Source of the DNA: Manis javanica
Lineage: Eukaryota > Chordata > Mammalia > Pholidota > Manidae
Assembly: GCF_040802235.1 (NCBI RefSeq)
Contig: NC_133170.1
Coordinates: forward strand, 9,191,001-9,255,000
DNA: 64,000 nt
Direction: 5' to 3'
Of this stretch, positions 51,562 to 63,711 are shown piece after piece (position 1 is the first letter of the stretch; every line of letters begins with the position of its first letter). The notes beneath the pieces were generated by a model. The model ran no database searches. It was given only the letters and a program-made list of their open reading frames with translations, and was not told the origin of the DNA. The translations under genes and the position numbers were made by a program.

Positions 51562-54500
51562 CTGCAAAACAAGGATACAGGAGTTACACACACTGCAAGC
51601 CAAGAGCTCAGAACAACACATTCTCCGTTCCCTTTACTGTCTTTTAGGGTTATTTTTAAATACACTTTTAGATTGACATGTTAAATTCATTTTACAAACT
51701 TACTGTCAGATTGTTGATGCCTTCAGAGAACGCACCTATCTGTCTCACTGTCCCTTCTGAATCTTCCATCTGCAAAGAATATACCACATCATGACACACT
51801 CATCTGCCTAATTTCAAGGGAAGTGCAATAAAATGAGCAGAAGTCTATAAAGAAACAATACAAGTGGTATTGAATGGGTTGGAGCAAAAGAACACTTTTG
51901 ATGAAACCTCCCCTCACTACTGCAACTGGGAATTAAAACTCAGAAGAAACATTTTACTGGCACATCTAGACTGATGTTCTGACATTGGCACCAAAGGATC
52001 GTGGATTAGAGGGTGATCATATGAGTTGTCCATTCCTGACTTGTTTTAATATGTGGATTTCCTTAATACAGAAAGGGCATAATATTGGTAAATGGGGCAG
52101 CCTTCGGAGCAAGCCTGGCAGGTTGGAATTCCAACTCTCCTACCAGCTCTTCTTTCTTGGGTAAGTTACTTCACCTCTCTATGCCTCAGTTTCCTTATCT
52201 CTAGAATGAGGACAACACTCTCTGTGCTTTAGGATTACCATGAATGTTAACGCCTGTTAAGTAACTAAGATAGTGCCTGGAGCATCATAAGCAATCTGTA
52301 AGTGTTCACTATATTATCATTATCTTTATTTATAGGTATTTGAAGAAAACTTCTTTGATTAGCAGACAGAGTGCACAAAGTTTCCCTTTAGTTTCAACGC
52401 TGGAAGAACTTCATAGGCATATAGTGTTGCATTTACCTGCTCTAACCGGTCCAAATCATCTTCGTCATACAGACGCATGTCCAAACCAGTTTTAAATCCT
52501 TTCTTAGATGCACCTCCTGATGCCTGCCCCAATTCCATTGGACAAACATATTCTTCCCCATCTTCCTGTTTTTTCTTTCTCAGATTCCCGAAATTGCTGA
52601 AGGTAAGTTTCTTTGGCTTTAAAAGAAAACAAAACCACCCAAGGATTGGGTAAAACTCATGACAAAGGACCAATAACATGTATAATTTAATTATTCACTC
52701 CACTTGTAGAGAAAAGCAACTGGATGATAACTGATAACAAACACCAAGGCATCGTAGGCATATGATTCATGCATCCAAATATGAAAAAAGATCCTTAGTA
52801 TGAATCTCAGAAGATTAAGCTCGTTCACCTTATTCACACCAACTAGCTGGGTAGTCACTGTGATAAGCAAGAGGGTCTTAGTTTTGATTAAATACAACTA
52901 ATGCAATGGGATTTCTCAATGAAGAATAAAATTTTGCAAGGTTTTCCAATCTAAGATCAGCAAAAGAAAGTGGTCCTTACTGTACTGTTTTTGGGGGTGA
53001 GGGTATGATGATGTCATATGCCTGTTATGATTCGATAACAGGACAGGTGTCTGCTTAAAGAATCCCTGTTGTCTTGGAGCAAGAATGCCCAGTGACACTT
53101 AGAAGGGCAACTCCAAGTTAGTCCCTGAGCCCATCTGTTAAGGTGACAGTGACCAGGCTGATGCTGAGAATTTAAACAGCCCAGAACCTCTCAGCGGTTT
53201 TGGGTCTGGTACATCTCTTCAGGAGAAAGGGAGCAACAGAGAAAGCGTCAGGCAGATAGAGGGGGTTTAGAAAAAAGAGAACTTGGTATTTGTGGAGGGG
53301 CTGATAAACCCTAACCCCACATTAAGTTGGCTGGGGTGACAGACTCAGAAGAGTTCACCGAGGACATTTAAAAGAAGAGAAAATAATTTGAACTTGGTGT
53401 GATTCATGAATCCAGGTAAATGGGGAAATATTCCTTCTCTGCTTGTCTACCTTGAATCGTTTGTTAAGTATCTTTTCCAAACGTGTGAGGTTGGTCAATT
53501 ATAAGCTTAACCTGTACCAGGAGAAATCCTCCTCTTATACTTGATCTCTCCATAGGACAACTGCAGGCAGTATTTGGGCCAAGTCATGGGCGCTCTGCAT
53601 TGGCAATGTATGAAGTATCGAAGGCAACATCATGCTCTTTTTTACTTTTAACTCTTTTTTACCGTTCCCCACAGAAGAAAACCCTCAAAAATGCATTTTC
53701 TTAATTTTAAAGGGGCATTAAAAAAAAAATAAGATGCATATACCTTCAACCCATTCACAAAACTTGGTAAACACTTAGTAAAAACACTTAGTGAACCCCA
53801 GAAAACCCCAGACTGAGCCTTTGCTACAGGCAGTGGTTAGAAGGCATGAGCTTGAACCCACCTTCACTCTGGCAGTGGCTGTTAGAAGAACATGATCTGG
53901 TAACTCCATGGCCTCACGCTTCTGCCGTTGAGCCTCAGCACCTATCAGAAGGTTGAAATGAGTGGCCAAGTGTCTTCGCAACAAGGTTTTACTTGGTGGG
54001 ATGTTCAATAACTGAGCCATTGTTTCTACATTAAAACGAGGTTCTAGAACCTATAAGAAAAATTAAGGTTGTTTAAGGTACCATAGAACACGCGTGTCTG
54101 CACCGTGCTTCATTAGTTGCAGAGCTCCATCATAGTTCTATCTCCAATGACCCTCTCGACAGCGCAGTGACAGAATATGGACTCTGGTCTTCAATTTACA
54201 TATCTTTTCTTTATTTCACCCGAGTTAGTGAGAAGTAGAGCTGGTCCTGACATCCGGGCATTACAAAGTTAGGGCTTTTATGTCTCTGAAGTGGTGCCTT
54301 TCGGAAGGAGAGTCAATATGTAGAAATACAACCTGTATCTTTGCACGTGTTTCAATATATGGTCATAGGAGAGAGCCAGTGGCCAGATATTATCCAACAT
54401 AAAAGAGGGCAATAAGAGAGAAATGGGCTTAAATCTGATCTAAGTAAAAATAAAAAATAGGGGGAAAATCAATAAGGAAAATAAATAATATGGGGAAAAG

Positions 54501-57500
54501 TACTCTGAAAGTAGATTCACTAGCAATAGTGCAGAAGGGTTCAGTTAGATGACTTCAGGATTATGACAAGAAAAATGATAATATCATAACTCATGAGACT
54601 AATGGAAACATTAGCTAGGAAGACAATTTTAAATTAAAACAGTTTTACCATGAGCCCACCGTGGACGCCACTGCCTCTGAGATTGGGGGCATATTCTGCC
54701 AAGTCCACGGAGCGCAGCCACTCCATCACCCGGTGGTTGGTCCACTGCTGGACCTCTGATGGGGTGACGGTGTTCTGTGGGAACAAACCACACCAAGAGC
54801 TTCAGCTGTTGACTGTAGATTCCAAATGTAAACCTGTACGTTCTGTCTAAAAAGCCTGCCCCACGGAGCAGAGCTACTCAATATCCCACCACACGTTTAG
54901 CTAATTTGACTTCTCTTGTAAGGAATCTAGGTCACAGAGTTTCAAGCTTTTTTACCCACTAAGAAAGCAGGACTTCAGCCAAGGAAGGCTTTCCAGTGAT
55001 ACTCAACCCTGTGGCCGGAGGAGGCAGGAACACAAAACACACCCAAGACAAGGAGGGGCGGTAAGTAAGAAACAATCCTTGGCTTCAGTTATGCAGGTAG
55101 AGCCATTATAGGGGGAAAGATGGGAAAATAGGAAAACAAAGCCTAGGAAGTAACTGAGGCTGGAGCTGACTCTGCAGAGACCAGGGGCTTTTCCTGGCAG
55201 CTCCGAGGAGAAACCGTGTTAGTCTGCACACACGGCCAGTCAGGCAAAGGGGAAGTGCAGGCTGTAGGAACCTCAGCCTCAAATGCTACCTCGTCAGATG
55301 GTCGCCTCCGTAGGCAGTTTGGTTCAAAGTTATTGATCCTCAGGACCTGGATGGCCCTTTTGATACTGAGATGATGTAGCACACTCATAACCTTCAAAGA
55401 CAGTAAGTCATCCTGCAAAAAAAAAAAACCCAAAACAAAAGAAAAAGGGGCTCATTGAGCTGGCCTAGAGCAGGAGGACCTTCTCAGGGAGATCTTAGAA
55501 CGTGCGGGTCAAAGTAGAAGAGTCTTTCTGACATCAGGCTCCGAAGGCTTGTCCATGTTTTCAGGCCTCATGGTTAGTAACAGAACCCTTCCAAAGAGAA
55601 TTCTCTCCAGGACCCCAATATGTAAGATAACCACAATTAATGCTGTTCCACCTAAAGCAGCCTTCCACCTGTTTCTCCCTCAGACATTCTGAGATAGGGT
55701 CGTGGGACCCCATGGCTTTGAAACCCAGTTTGAAAAGCATTTGCTGGGTCACTACAAAGGGTGATCCGCTTTGATCCGCTTTGATGAAGCAGATATCCAA
55801 GAGCAAGCAATGTTCATTGATGACCAAGCTTGGTTTTCCGAGCCAAGGCACATGACAGTTTTGGGGCAAACCAGAAGAGAGGGTTCTTATACTCTCTCCC
55901 TCCCCAGCCTTACAAAATCTCTAGTAGAGATTATCATGCTTCACCTAGCAGACAATGTGAACAGTTTTGGAAAAATTATGTCAATCAATGCAAGGTTCTG
56001 CGGAGAATTAAGGAGAGGAGAGAAATGAAGTTATAAGTAGCAACTTATACTACAGATCAGTTCCTTCAAGGAATAACTCTCACCAGTCTGTCGTTACTGG
56101 GAACATTTCAGAAACACACCAAAACAAACTATTTTAGAAGGTGGTCTGGGGGCAGTGTCAAGGTAAGCACTGGTCTACTCCCAAACACATCCAGAAAATA
56201 AACTAGGGAAATATCCATTTTAGGCACACCTTGCTTTTAACATTTCTTGTGAGTAGAAAAAAAGATATTTAGGAATATTTAAAAAAATAAAAATAAACAA
56301 TCAGTTTGAATCCTGAAATTTAAATCCTTTAAATCTATTAACAGAGCAAAAATCATTTCCTGAATTTTTCCTGGACTAATTTCTTAAATTTAGGCAGTGC
56401 CTTATGATAAATTAGAAATGGCACTCAACATATTTTAATCTAAGATTGAGACATCCACTCACAACATTTCTATGTGGGCTATTTTCAACTAACTAATGTT
56501 TATTAGATTGAAAAATAATCTAAATGCATGTTTACAGGGTAAATTAAATGTTAATTATTTCAGCTTAAGGGGTTTTAAAAGTAGAGACTGTTTTAAATCA
56601 ATACAGACTTTAAAAGATTTTTTAAATAATTTATTTTTAAGCAATTTTAGATTTACGCAGTTACCAAATATAGTACGGATAATTTCATATGCCCTTCACC
56701 CAGTTCCCCCTACTGTTAACATCTCATATAACCATGATATTGTCATCAAAGCTAAAAAATTAATATAGACAATAATAAAATTTAAAGACTTTATTCACAC
56801 TTCACCAGTTTTTCTATTAGGCTCTTTTTCTGTTCCAATATCCAAAACAGGAAACCACATTAGAACAGACATTCTGCGACTTAGGACTTCGGGGGTTAAG
56901 TTTTCTAAGGTAATTTATTCTTTTATAGCCATCAAAGTTATAGGTGTGCTTCTGGTGATTTTAAGCCTGAATTTGCTCCCATACCCATGGGAAAATATTT
57001 ATACCTAGATAGACAGGCAAATATTTCCTGAATTTTTTCCCAGGCATTGTAGTGAGCTATTAAGAGCACAGATCTGGTAATAGCCTGGGCTCAAAGACTC
57101 TATGACTAACTGCCTACTTCCTGCTAACTAGGATAACTCACTTAAGTTACCCAACTTCCTGACTCCTTCCTTTCCTCATCTAAAACCTGGGGCTAAGAGT
57201 GCTAATTCAAGGACTGCTGAGATTTGAGTATAAATACATGCAGGTTTACATGATATGCCCATCAAGGCATGGACTTCAGTTCAACGATAGGAAAGGAACC
57301 AAATCCTGTGAGCTCAATTCCAAATTTCTTTGATACTGAAAAATTCCTATTTAAGTTAGCTGCTTGAAACTTTCAACCTAAATTTGAAGATACTTGTCAT
57401 AGCTGGATCCATAGCCTAGCTCACAAAAAGCCATTGAAATAAAAGTACCTAAAGCACTAACAGCACTATGTATGAATAGTGTATATAATTCACATGATAT

Positions 57501-60500
57501 AGGTTACATATATTTCATAAGTATTATATTAATATTAACACATAAGTATATATTAACTACTTTATATTATAATAATAGTATATTAATGCCATGTATATAT
57601 ACATATATGTGTGTGTGTGTGTGTGTGTGTGCGTGTGTATATATAGTATACTACTACTTCTAATCATGCTATAGAATCTAGAACAAGTTCTCCTGGAATC
57701 CATCTCTCCCTACGGTGGCAAAGTAGGGAGAAGTCCCTCAACCCGTTGGATGGAAAGCTAGAAATACAAAACAATAATGAAGGAATCACAGTGAAAGTCT
57801 ACCTTTCCCCACTTTACCCAGTGACTCCTGCCCTAGCAGAACTGGACCAAAGCGAGAAGGGAAGCAGGTTTCAGGTAGTAGTTCTCCAGAGTGGGAGGGA
57901 AGGGAAAAGACAAGTCCCTATGGATGTCAGGTCAGGGGGTCACCTCTTCTGAGTGGTCACTGCATATAGGAATACATAACTTAGAAACTGTCAGGGCTTT
58001 AAAACTCTACCTTCCCTCTATTTTTAAAGCATCTTTATCAGATATAATTCACATGCCATAAAATTCACCCATTGAAAGTGTACACTTCAATGTCTACAGG
58101 GTTAAATATGTACCACAATCAACTTCCTGGACAGCTTAGTTTAAATCAGCGTCATGCATCAGAGTTTTGAATTTCCCAAGGCTGTTGCAATCCCCAAATC
58201 CTACAACTTTATCTTTACCAGAAATACTCCTGCCCCTCTCCTCAAGTTAAAGCAACACCTTCAAACTCCAGTGGAATCATTGTGAAACACTGTATTTTTC
58301 TTCTTCTATTTCTGTGTTTTTCAGAGAAAAGCAATTTTATTCCCCCAAACCCGAGGAGCAAGTCACTTACAACAGTCATGTAATGGAGCATTCGGCCATC
58401 TACCCGCCCTTCGTCAAACTGGGTCTTGTACTGCGGGAGGCCAATGTCATCCAACCATCCTACGGGGCGAAATCAGTGTCACTAATGAGCCATGGAACGC
58501 CTGTTCTTGTGGTTGAAAAGAAAAGGCAGCGATATGTATTTATTTGCTTATTTAAGAATTTAAAACCTCTTACTAGTGACCCAGTTGAAGTCCAGCTTTC
58601 CGTGATTGGTTTCTTCTTCGGACCCCAGGGCTTGTAATGCCAGCTGGAGTTTCTTTCGATGGAGTGAATGTTTGATTCCAAGTTCCTGAAATAATAAACA
58701 GAAAAACTGGCTTTACAGTTGTGTCAACACTGGCAAAGAACACAAAGTCCCAAAATGAGGCTAGAGTTGAAGACCTGACAATTACATTCACTCAGAATCC
58801 TATCTCAGGCTAGGAAAATGTGGAAAAAAGGCTCCTAGAAAGCCACGCCCACTGCAGTCGGTTGGATGGTGTGTTAGACATTTCCTAGTGGGCTCCTTCC
58901 TTTGCAAGATTGGAACTATACACACATAACAGGAATTATGCTCCTATTTCGTACTAAACGTTGAATAGCTGGGGAGAAATGTTAAATAATTGGACATAAA
59001 ATGTGTTTTTTTTTCCTTTTACAAAGTTAAGTTGAATTGCATATATTACATTGAGAAGATGGGTCAACAAAGCCCCAAAATGATTCTGAGAAATATGAGC
59101 TCAAGATTTATTAGTATGACTATACATTATTTTCCATAAAAATGCCAGTGGCTTAAGTATTCCATAAAGAATCATTAAGATCAGGCCCTTCCTTTAAAGT
59201 CCATGAGATAAAATAAGCATGAAGCAGGAAACCCAAACTTTTGAAGAGTACATACTGGCTCCACCCACTCCCCCTTCCGGAGTATAAAACACTCTTACAT
59301 TCATATTCTCTTTCTCTCACTCAGTCTCTATTGTGTAAACAAAACAGAGAAGTGGTCACCTTCTCCAGATCTTGTTGGGAAGCCTGCAAAAGTGTTTGGC
59401 CAGATGCAATCCAGTGCTTGCCAGAATTCAGGTAGGACCCCAAGCCCTGTTCCACAAGCCAGCTGCAAACTTGTTCTTTGGTCCATTTGGCAAATGGCAT
59501 ATCCAAGTCACTGCAGGGAAATGAACGGCTGCATGAAGGACAATTCATCCAATCCTACGGCTTACCATCTAGGTTGAACACCCGTAATTCAATAGATAGG
59601 AGAATTCCCTGGTGTTATACACTTGACCGTGAAAAGCTTAACTTTCAGTACATATTTGGAAGAGAAGGTGACACTGGAGTGGAAAGTTGCCTTGTAAGAC
59701 CAGTTTTCATTTCAAATGAAAACACAAAAGATTCAATGTGATTTAGCAAGAACACATTCTATAGAAGACTGAGTTGAACCAACAAGTCAGGTCATTCTAT
59801 TAGTTTCGAGCAATGTTGTTTGAAGACCGAATTCCCAAAAGAAAAAACTGGGTCAGATGGAAGGATACGCAAGTCTAACTTGAATTAACTTTAGGAGAAT
59901 TACGGTTTCCCTCTAGATGATAACCAATGAGAAGAGGGCAATATGCCAGCACTGAATATAGGAAAACATAATCAAAGCAAATGTCTTTTTCTTTTAAACT
60001 GACACACAGTGTTCTTGTTTGGGAAAAAAAAAATGTGGATGAAAAGACTTTCTGTTTTTTTTTAATAGCACAAGGAAGTCCTCTACTGTGTACAGAGAGA
60101 ACACATGGCAATGGAGACTGGTATGTGAAGAAGGCCAAAGAGGTTCCTCCTTGATGAAACTTGTGCCCAGTCTTCTGCCTGGGGGAGAAGGAACCACGGT
60201 TAAAAGGTTTCCATGATCACTTTTCAAAGATTCAGTGTCAATGACTCCTGCTACATATTTGCCAACCCCACCCTCTCTATACTCAGTAGGTCAGTGTAGT
60301 TCCAAACTGGCCCTAAACTGTGATAAGGGTGTAAAGCTGTTGCAGTCTTAACAGACAGAACATTCCACAGCCCTGATACACTTAAGAATTCTGATAGAAC
60401 TTATATCTTTCAGGGCTTTCACAGACTCCATTAATCCTTAATGTTTATTGAACAGTTATTGTTTGCCAGATACTTAACACAAATTAACTCACTTAATCAT

Positions 60501-63500
60501 CACAGTCATCTTTTGGGGTAGGTACTGATTAATGCTATGGGAAATAGAGGCACCGAGCATGGAGGTGGTTGCTCGGGGACACCCAGCTTGTGGGAGGTGG
60601 TATAGAAACCAACAGAAATCCAAGCAGTCTGCTTCTAGAACTTACTCTTAACCACGGTAGTATCCCATCTCTCCAGAGCTATGCTTCAGAGTACTTTTAA
60701 TTATTTTCTATGCAAAACTCAAGTCCAAGAACCATTCTTGTACAGATGTTGCTGACACTTAAGCTCCGGTTCCTCACCAGGCTCCCAGAGCCCGCATCTT
60801 CTGTATAGTGTGTTACCAACCATTGCCAAATTGCACCACTCTAAAGATGATGCTCCTTCCACTAGGCAGGGCAGGAAGTAACGGATTTGCTTTCTTAATC
60901 CAGGGTCAGTCCTAACACTGGAGGTGCTCAGGAGGCCTTGACTCTTGGGTTGAGAGGCAGAAGTCCGTTCGTTTGGCTGGTCTCACCTGTTAGATTGTCC
61001 CAAGTCTCGAGACCAACCCAGGCGGGGCCCTGCGGTCGCCCTTGTCCCTCCTCGTTTGAATTCAGGCTCAGACATGTCATCTGGGTTGAATGTAGTTGAC
61101 TGACTTCTCTTGAGCCTGAACAGAAGACATAACACATGTTGTCCTGTATTAGATCTGAGGAGGTTTTAGACTTTTAATCAGAACATTTTAAAGTAGTGCT
61201 CATATATGGTTAGAATAGACATTTGGATTTAAATGTTAACTGAGACCTAATGAGTCAATGAAGCTCAAATCACAATCTTCCTTCCATAAAAGAAACACAG
61301 AAGCCTTAGACTTTCGTACCCATTTGCAGCCCATTTCCCATTTATTTCTACATTTGAGCAGCATAAAACAAAGCCCTCTCCGTGTGTCACTCTGTTACTC
61401 ACTTTCCAAAGAGCTTCATGATACCTCGGGATTTCTTTCTGGAGTCTGGCGATGGAGGAGTGATTTGGAAGGGACCGCTTCCCTGTGAATCTTTTGGCTG
61501 GGAAGGTACACCAGCCAGATCTAGGTGCTCGGCTGTCTCCTTTTCGGTTTCAGCTATTCCAAGAAGAGAATACAAAATTGATGAATTTGAAAATATGAAA
61601 TGAACATGACTAGACGTTAACCTCGTTTTTAGCAACTGTTAAAAATTCTTCTTCTGTTGGTCTATAAATGAGTGATTTACAAACAGCACTGAGCAGGTAC
61701 TAAAAAAACGGAACATGACTGTATGCCCTGCTCTGTAGTCTACTCTACTGCGTGGAAAGTTAATTCACTTACATGCTCTGAGATTAGTTACAACCTCTGA
61801 GATTCAAAGATGTGACAGAATTGCCATATTCTTTCCTTGCGTGATTTGAATTCATCACGAAATTACTCTCAATCTTGCTGTAGCACTTAGTATTGTTGAC
61901 TCCCTCCTACACCCTTCAAAATCATCATCTCCTTTAGCTTCTTCCCTGACACTCTCCTGGGTCTGTCATCTGATCGTTTCTTCTCTGCAGCAGCATCCGT
62001 TTTCACTCTCTCTCCCACTCCAAGATTGTGCTCGAGGTCCCTCTGTGGGACATCTTGACAAGCTCAACCATTCTATGCTAAACACTAAATGATCGATTTA
62101 TAGGCAGCTGGCATCAAAATCTCTGGACCCGATTTCTGTCCCCAGCCTCAGTACCTGAATGTCTGTGGATATTCCCCATTCCATGTGCCAGGATCATGGA
62201 CTCAACAAATCCATCCAATTTTCCTGAGAGTCTTCTCTTAAACTGTCTTACTTAATATTTCATTAGTACTAATCAATTGTCCCTCTTACTCTAGTTCTAG
62301 TTCTGTCATTTTCTTTTCATTCCTTCCTCTCCTTTGACACTCATATCAAATCAGTTACCAAGTAGTAGCAACTCTTTATTCAAGATATACATTCCTATTA
62401 ACAACCTGTTGTGTCCTAGGCACTCAGAGAAGAACTGGACATGCAAAATTTTTCTTTTGAAATAAGACAAGTGCCTGTTGATTTTGCCTTGACATGGCAT
62501 CCAAATTTGCTTCTCTTAGATCTCCCAGAATGAACTACTTTAGCTCTTTTAGTTGACCCTTAATAGACAATCCACACTAGCCAACATGAGAGGCACTGCT
62601 TCCTCAGTGAGAGCACACTTTCAGAGAGGAAAGTAGAAGTTGTACAAAAATCACAGAAACTGTGTTTCAGCAAGATATGAAAGTTGCAGAGGCTGACTTT
62701 TCTATGAAGCAGAGCTGTGATTATAGGTTATAGTAAGCAGCATTCGCCTCATAGCATTACACTTCTCTGAGAAAGATGCAAATACGTCTGAAAATAGTTA
62801 TCTGAACAGGTCAGTTTATTTTCTTCATCTGGTGTTCTAGACAATTAAGATTTCAAAGAGAGAGAAGTCCACCTTTGTTGATTCACAAGAATAGAGATGT
62901 GACTATCTATCCCAGGTTAACAGAACCTATTGGGAAACCCCAAAGGAACCTTTCCATTCAAACCCTATAACCATGATGGGTATGGGTGTCCCTGAAAATG
63001 TTGTCTAGATGACCCTTGTTTTAAAAGCATCCAATTTTTAGTTTTTATTTTGAGGACTTTTTTCCTTACTGTACCCTGAGAGGTCTCAGAGAGGAAAACT
63101 GAGCCTCCTCTCTCCTAAGTTCACTCTGGGGGCGACTCCTCAGATAACACAGAGTTGCCTCTGTCACCATTAAATGTTGCCTTCATCTTCAAAGCAATAA
63201 AATGTCAGAAGAATATTCCCGTAGGAGATGTCTAAAAAGGTCATTTTCAGAGTCTTCCACAGGCCTCCCTCCCTATTTGGCTAAAAACATTTGTTTCTGG
63301 AGGCTGTGGAAAATGTAAACATGGAGAAGGAACTGCAAGGACCTAGGAGTTAGTGAGCTTCAGGGATGAAGGAGCTGGAATTTATGAAGCCAGGACATTT
63401 GTGCCCTGCAGTCTGAGTGACGCTGTGCACATCTGGGTCCTTCCAGAGACACTTGCAAGGTGCATTAGCATTGATTGGTTAAGACAGCATTTCAGCTTGG

Positions 63501-63711
63501 AAGCAAAGAACCTACAGAAAGTCCCCTTTAGCAGAAGGTGGAAGGAACACTGTGGAGTAGAGAACTACATTTTCTGATTGCTGCCAGCTTGCTTTCGAGA
63601 GATCACAGACGCCAAGAGCAAGCATTAGCTCGGCTTGGAGCACAGAACTGGCGAAGGCCGGCATGCAGGGTACGATACCTAAGGTGGGTGCACTGGCACT
63701 TCGTTTACGAT
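51475..63711 (-). CDS. PPFIBP1: PPFIBP1 (liprin-beta-1), C-terminal half, 12 coding exons
   Basis: Liprin-beta-1 is a scaffold that binds liprin-alpha and LAR-type phosphatases at cell edges and in lymphatic endothelium. Exons in transcript order: 63711-63679, 61553-61403, 61115-60987, 59510-59360, 58685-58574, 58459-58371, 55412-55290, 54774-54649, 54050-53862, 52616-52437, 51769-51704 and 51561-51475. All phases agree and no stop interrupts the 477 codons. The product runs from a basic Ser-rich linker through SAM1 (AKWTKEQVCSWLVEQGLG onward), SAM2 (NWVTRWLDDIGLPQYKTQF onward) and SAM3 (VQQWTNHRVMEWLRSVDL onward) to a C-terminus ending ITDEDSNV. It nearly equals the human protein from memory. 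The N-terminal coiled coils lie beyond the right edge. Confidence 0.95.
51704..51769 (-). CDS. PPFIBP1: PPFIBP1 exon, 22 codons
   Basis: Between TGCAG and GTAAGT. It reads MEDSEGTVRQIGAFSEGINN plus LT, in phase 0 on both sides. Confidence 0.92.
52095..52325 (+). repeat. MIR SINE
   Basis: 'gggtaagttacttcacctctctatgcctcagtttccttatct' is a clear MIR core, in antisense to PPFIBP1. Confidence 0.8.
52437..52616 (-). CDS. PPFIBP1: PPFIBP1 exon, C-terminal tail
   Basis: 60 codons from PKKLTFSNFGNLRKKKQEDG to DDLDRLEQ, donor GTAAAT. Lys-rich then acidic, with no known fold. Confidence 0.92.
53862..54050 (-). CDS. PPFIBP1: PPFIBP1 exon, SAM domain 3 (second part)
   Basis: 63 codons, starting VLEPRFNVETMAQLLNIPPS, then the RRHLATHFNLLIG helix, ending TARVK before GTGGGT. 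Confidence 0.93.
54649..54774 (-). CDS. PPFIBP1: PPFIBP1 exon, SAM domain 3 (first part)
   Basis: 42 codons, acceptor CCACAG. It encodes NTVTPSEVQQWTNHRVMEWL and on to SGVHGGLM; the donor is GTAAAA. Confidence 0.93.
55290..55412 (-). CDS. PPFIBP1: PPFIBP1 exon, SAM domain 2 (second part)
   Basis: 41 codons from DDLLSLKVMSVLHHLSIKRA to RRRPSDE, donor GTAGCA. One Val-to-Met change relative to human from memory. Confidence 0.93.
56590..56860 (+). repeat. L1ME-type 3' fragment
   Basis: 'attttagatttacgcagttacc', then 'atgcccttcacccagttccccctactgttaacatctcatataacc', then 'cacttcaccagtttttc' is an old L1M 3' pattern. Confidence 0.55.
57050..57245 (+). repeat. MIR SINE
   Basis: 'tattaagagcacagatctgg', 'gcctgggctcaaagactc', 'ttaagttacccaacttcctgactcc' and 'cctcatctaaaacctggggctaagagtgc' are MIR blocks in order. 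Confidence 0.7.
57608..57638. repeat. (TG)n microsatellite
   Basis: A near-perfect TG run interrupted by one GC, flanked by TA-rich sequence on both sides. Likely length-polymorphic. Confidence 0.9.
58371..58459 (-). CDS. PPFIBP1: PPFIBP1 exon, SAM domain 2 (first part)
   Basis: 89 nt completing the split Arg codon: R-WLDDIGLPQYKTQFDEGR, then VDGRMLHYMTV, before GTAAGT. Confidence 0.93.
58574..58685 (-). CDS. PPFIBP1: PPFIBP1 exon, SAM1 end to SAM2 start
   Basis: 112 nt, acceptor TTTCAG, donor GTAAGA. It encodes ELGIKHSLHRKKLQLALQAL, the last helix of SAM1, then the SAM2 entry KLDFNWVT. Confidence 0.93.
59360..59510 (-). CDS. PPFIBP1: PPFIBP1 exon, SAM domain 1 (first part)
   Basis: 151 nt, acceptor CTGCAG, donor GTGACC. 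It encodes DLDMPFAKWTKEQVCSWLVE and on to LLQASQQDLEK, the start of SAM1 with the characteristic Trp residues. Confidence 0.93.
60435..60665 (-). repeat. MIR SINE
   Basis: 'gtttattgaacagttattgtttgccagatactt', then 'taactcacttaatcatcacagtcatc' and 'acacccagcttgtgggaggtgg' follow the reverse-complement MIR order. Confidence 0.65.
60987..61115 (-). CDS. PPFIBP1: PPFIBP1 exon, LKRSQSTTFNPDD segment
   Basis: 129 nt, acceptor TTCAG, donor GTGAGA. It encodes LKRSQSTTFNPDDMSEPEF, then KRGGTRATAGPRLGWSRDLG. Out-of-frame ORFs overlap it; only this frame joins both neighbours. Confidence 0.92.
61403..61553 (-). CDS. PPFIBP1: PPFIBP1 exon, Ser/Pro linker
   Basis: 151 nt, acceptor AATAG, donor GTGAGT. 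It encodes ETEKETAEHLDLAG, a Pro/Ser segment, and KKSRGIMKLFG. It precedes the first SAM domain and is rich in likely phosphorylation sites. Confidence 0.92.
61890..62450 (+). repeat. L2 LINE fragment
   Basis: 'ctttagcttcttccctgacactctcctgg' and 'acccgatttctgtccccagcctcagtacctgaatgtctg' resemble the L2 region upstream of its 3' end. It is decayed. Confidence 0.45.
62451..63678. other. PPFIBP1 intron, nothing recognised
   Basis: No exon with good splice sites and a liprin-like reading was found here. The open frame at 63353-63577 on the + strand has no recognised motif. Confidence 0.45.
63679..63711 (-). CDS. PPFIBP1: PPFIBP1 33-nt exon (acceptor less certain)
   Basis: It reads D-RKRSASAPTL plus one base of an Ala codon, then a GTATCG donor, and joins in phase to ETEKET in the next exon. 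The acceptor is the CTGAAG just before it, preceded by a GT-rich rather than clean pyrimidine tract. The exon length is a multiple of three, so skipping would keep frame. Confidence 0.6.
   Translation of the reverse strand: MVNEVPVHPP

Larger units (their letters stand above)
55413..58370. other. PPFIBP1 intron within SAM2
   Basis: It holds an L1 scrap (about 56590-56860), a MIR (57050-57245), a TG microsatellite (57608-57638) and an L1-like scrap (about 58025-58140). The rest is unrecognised. Confidence 0.6.
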
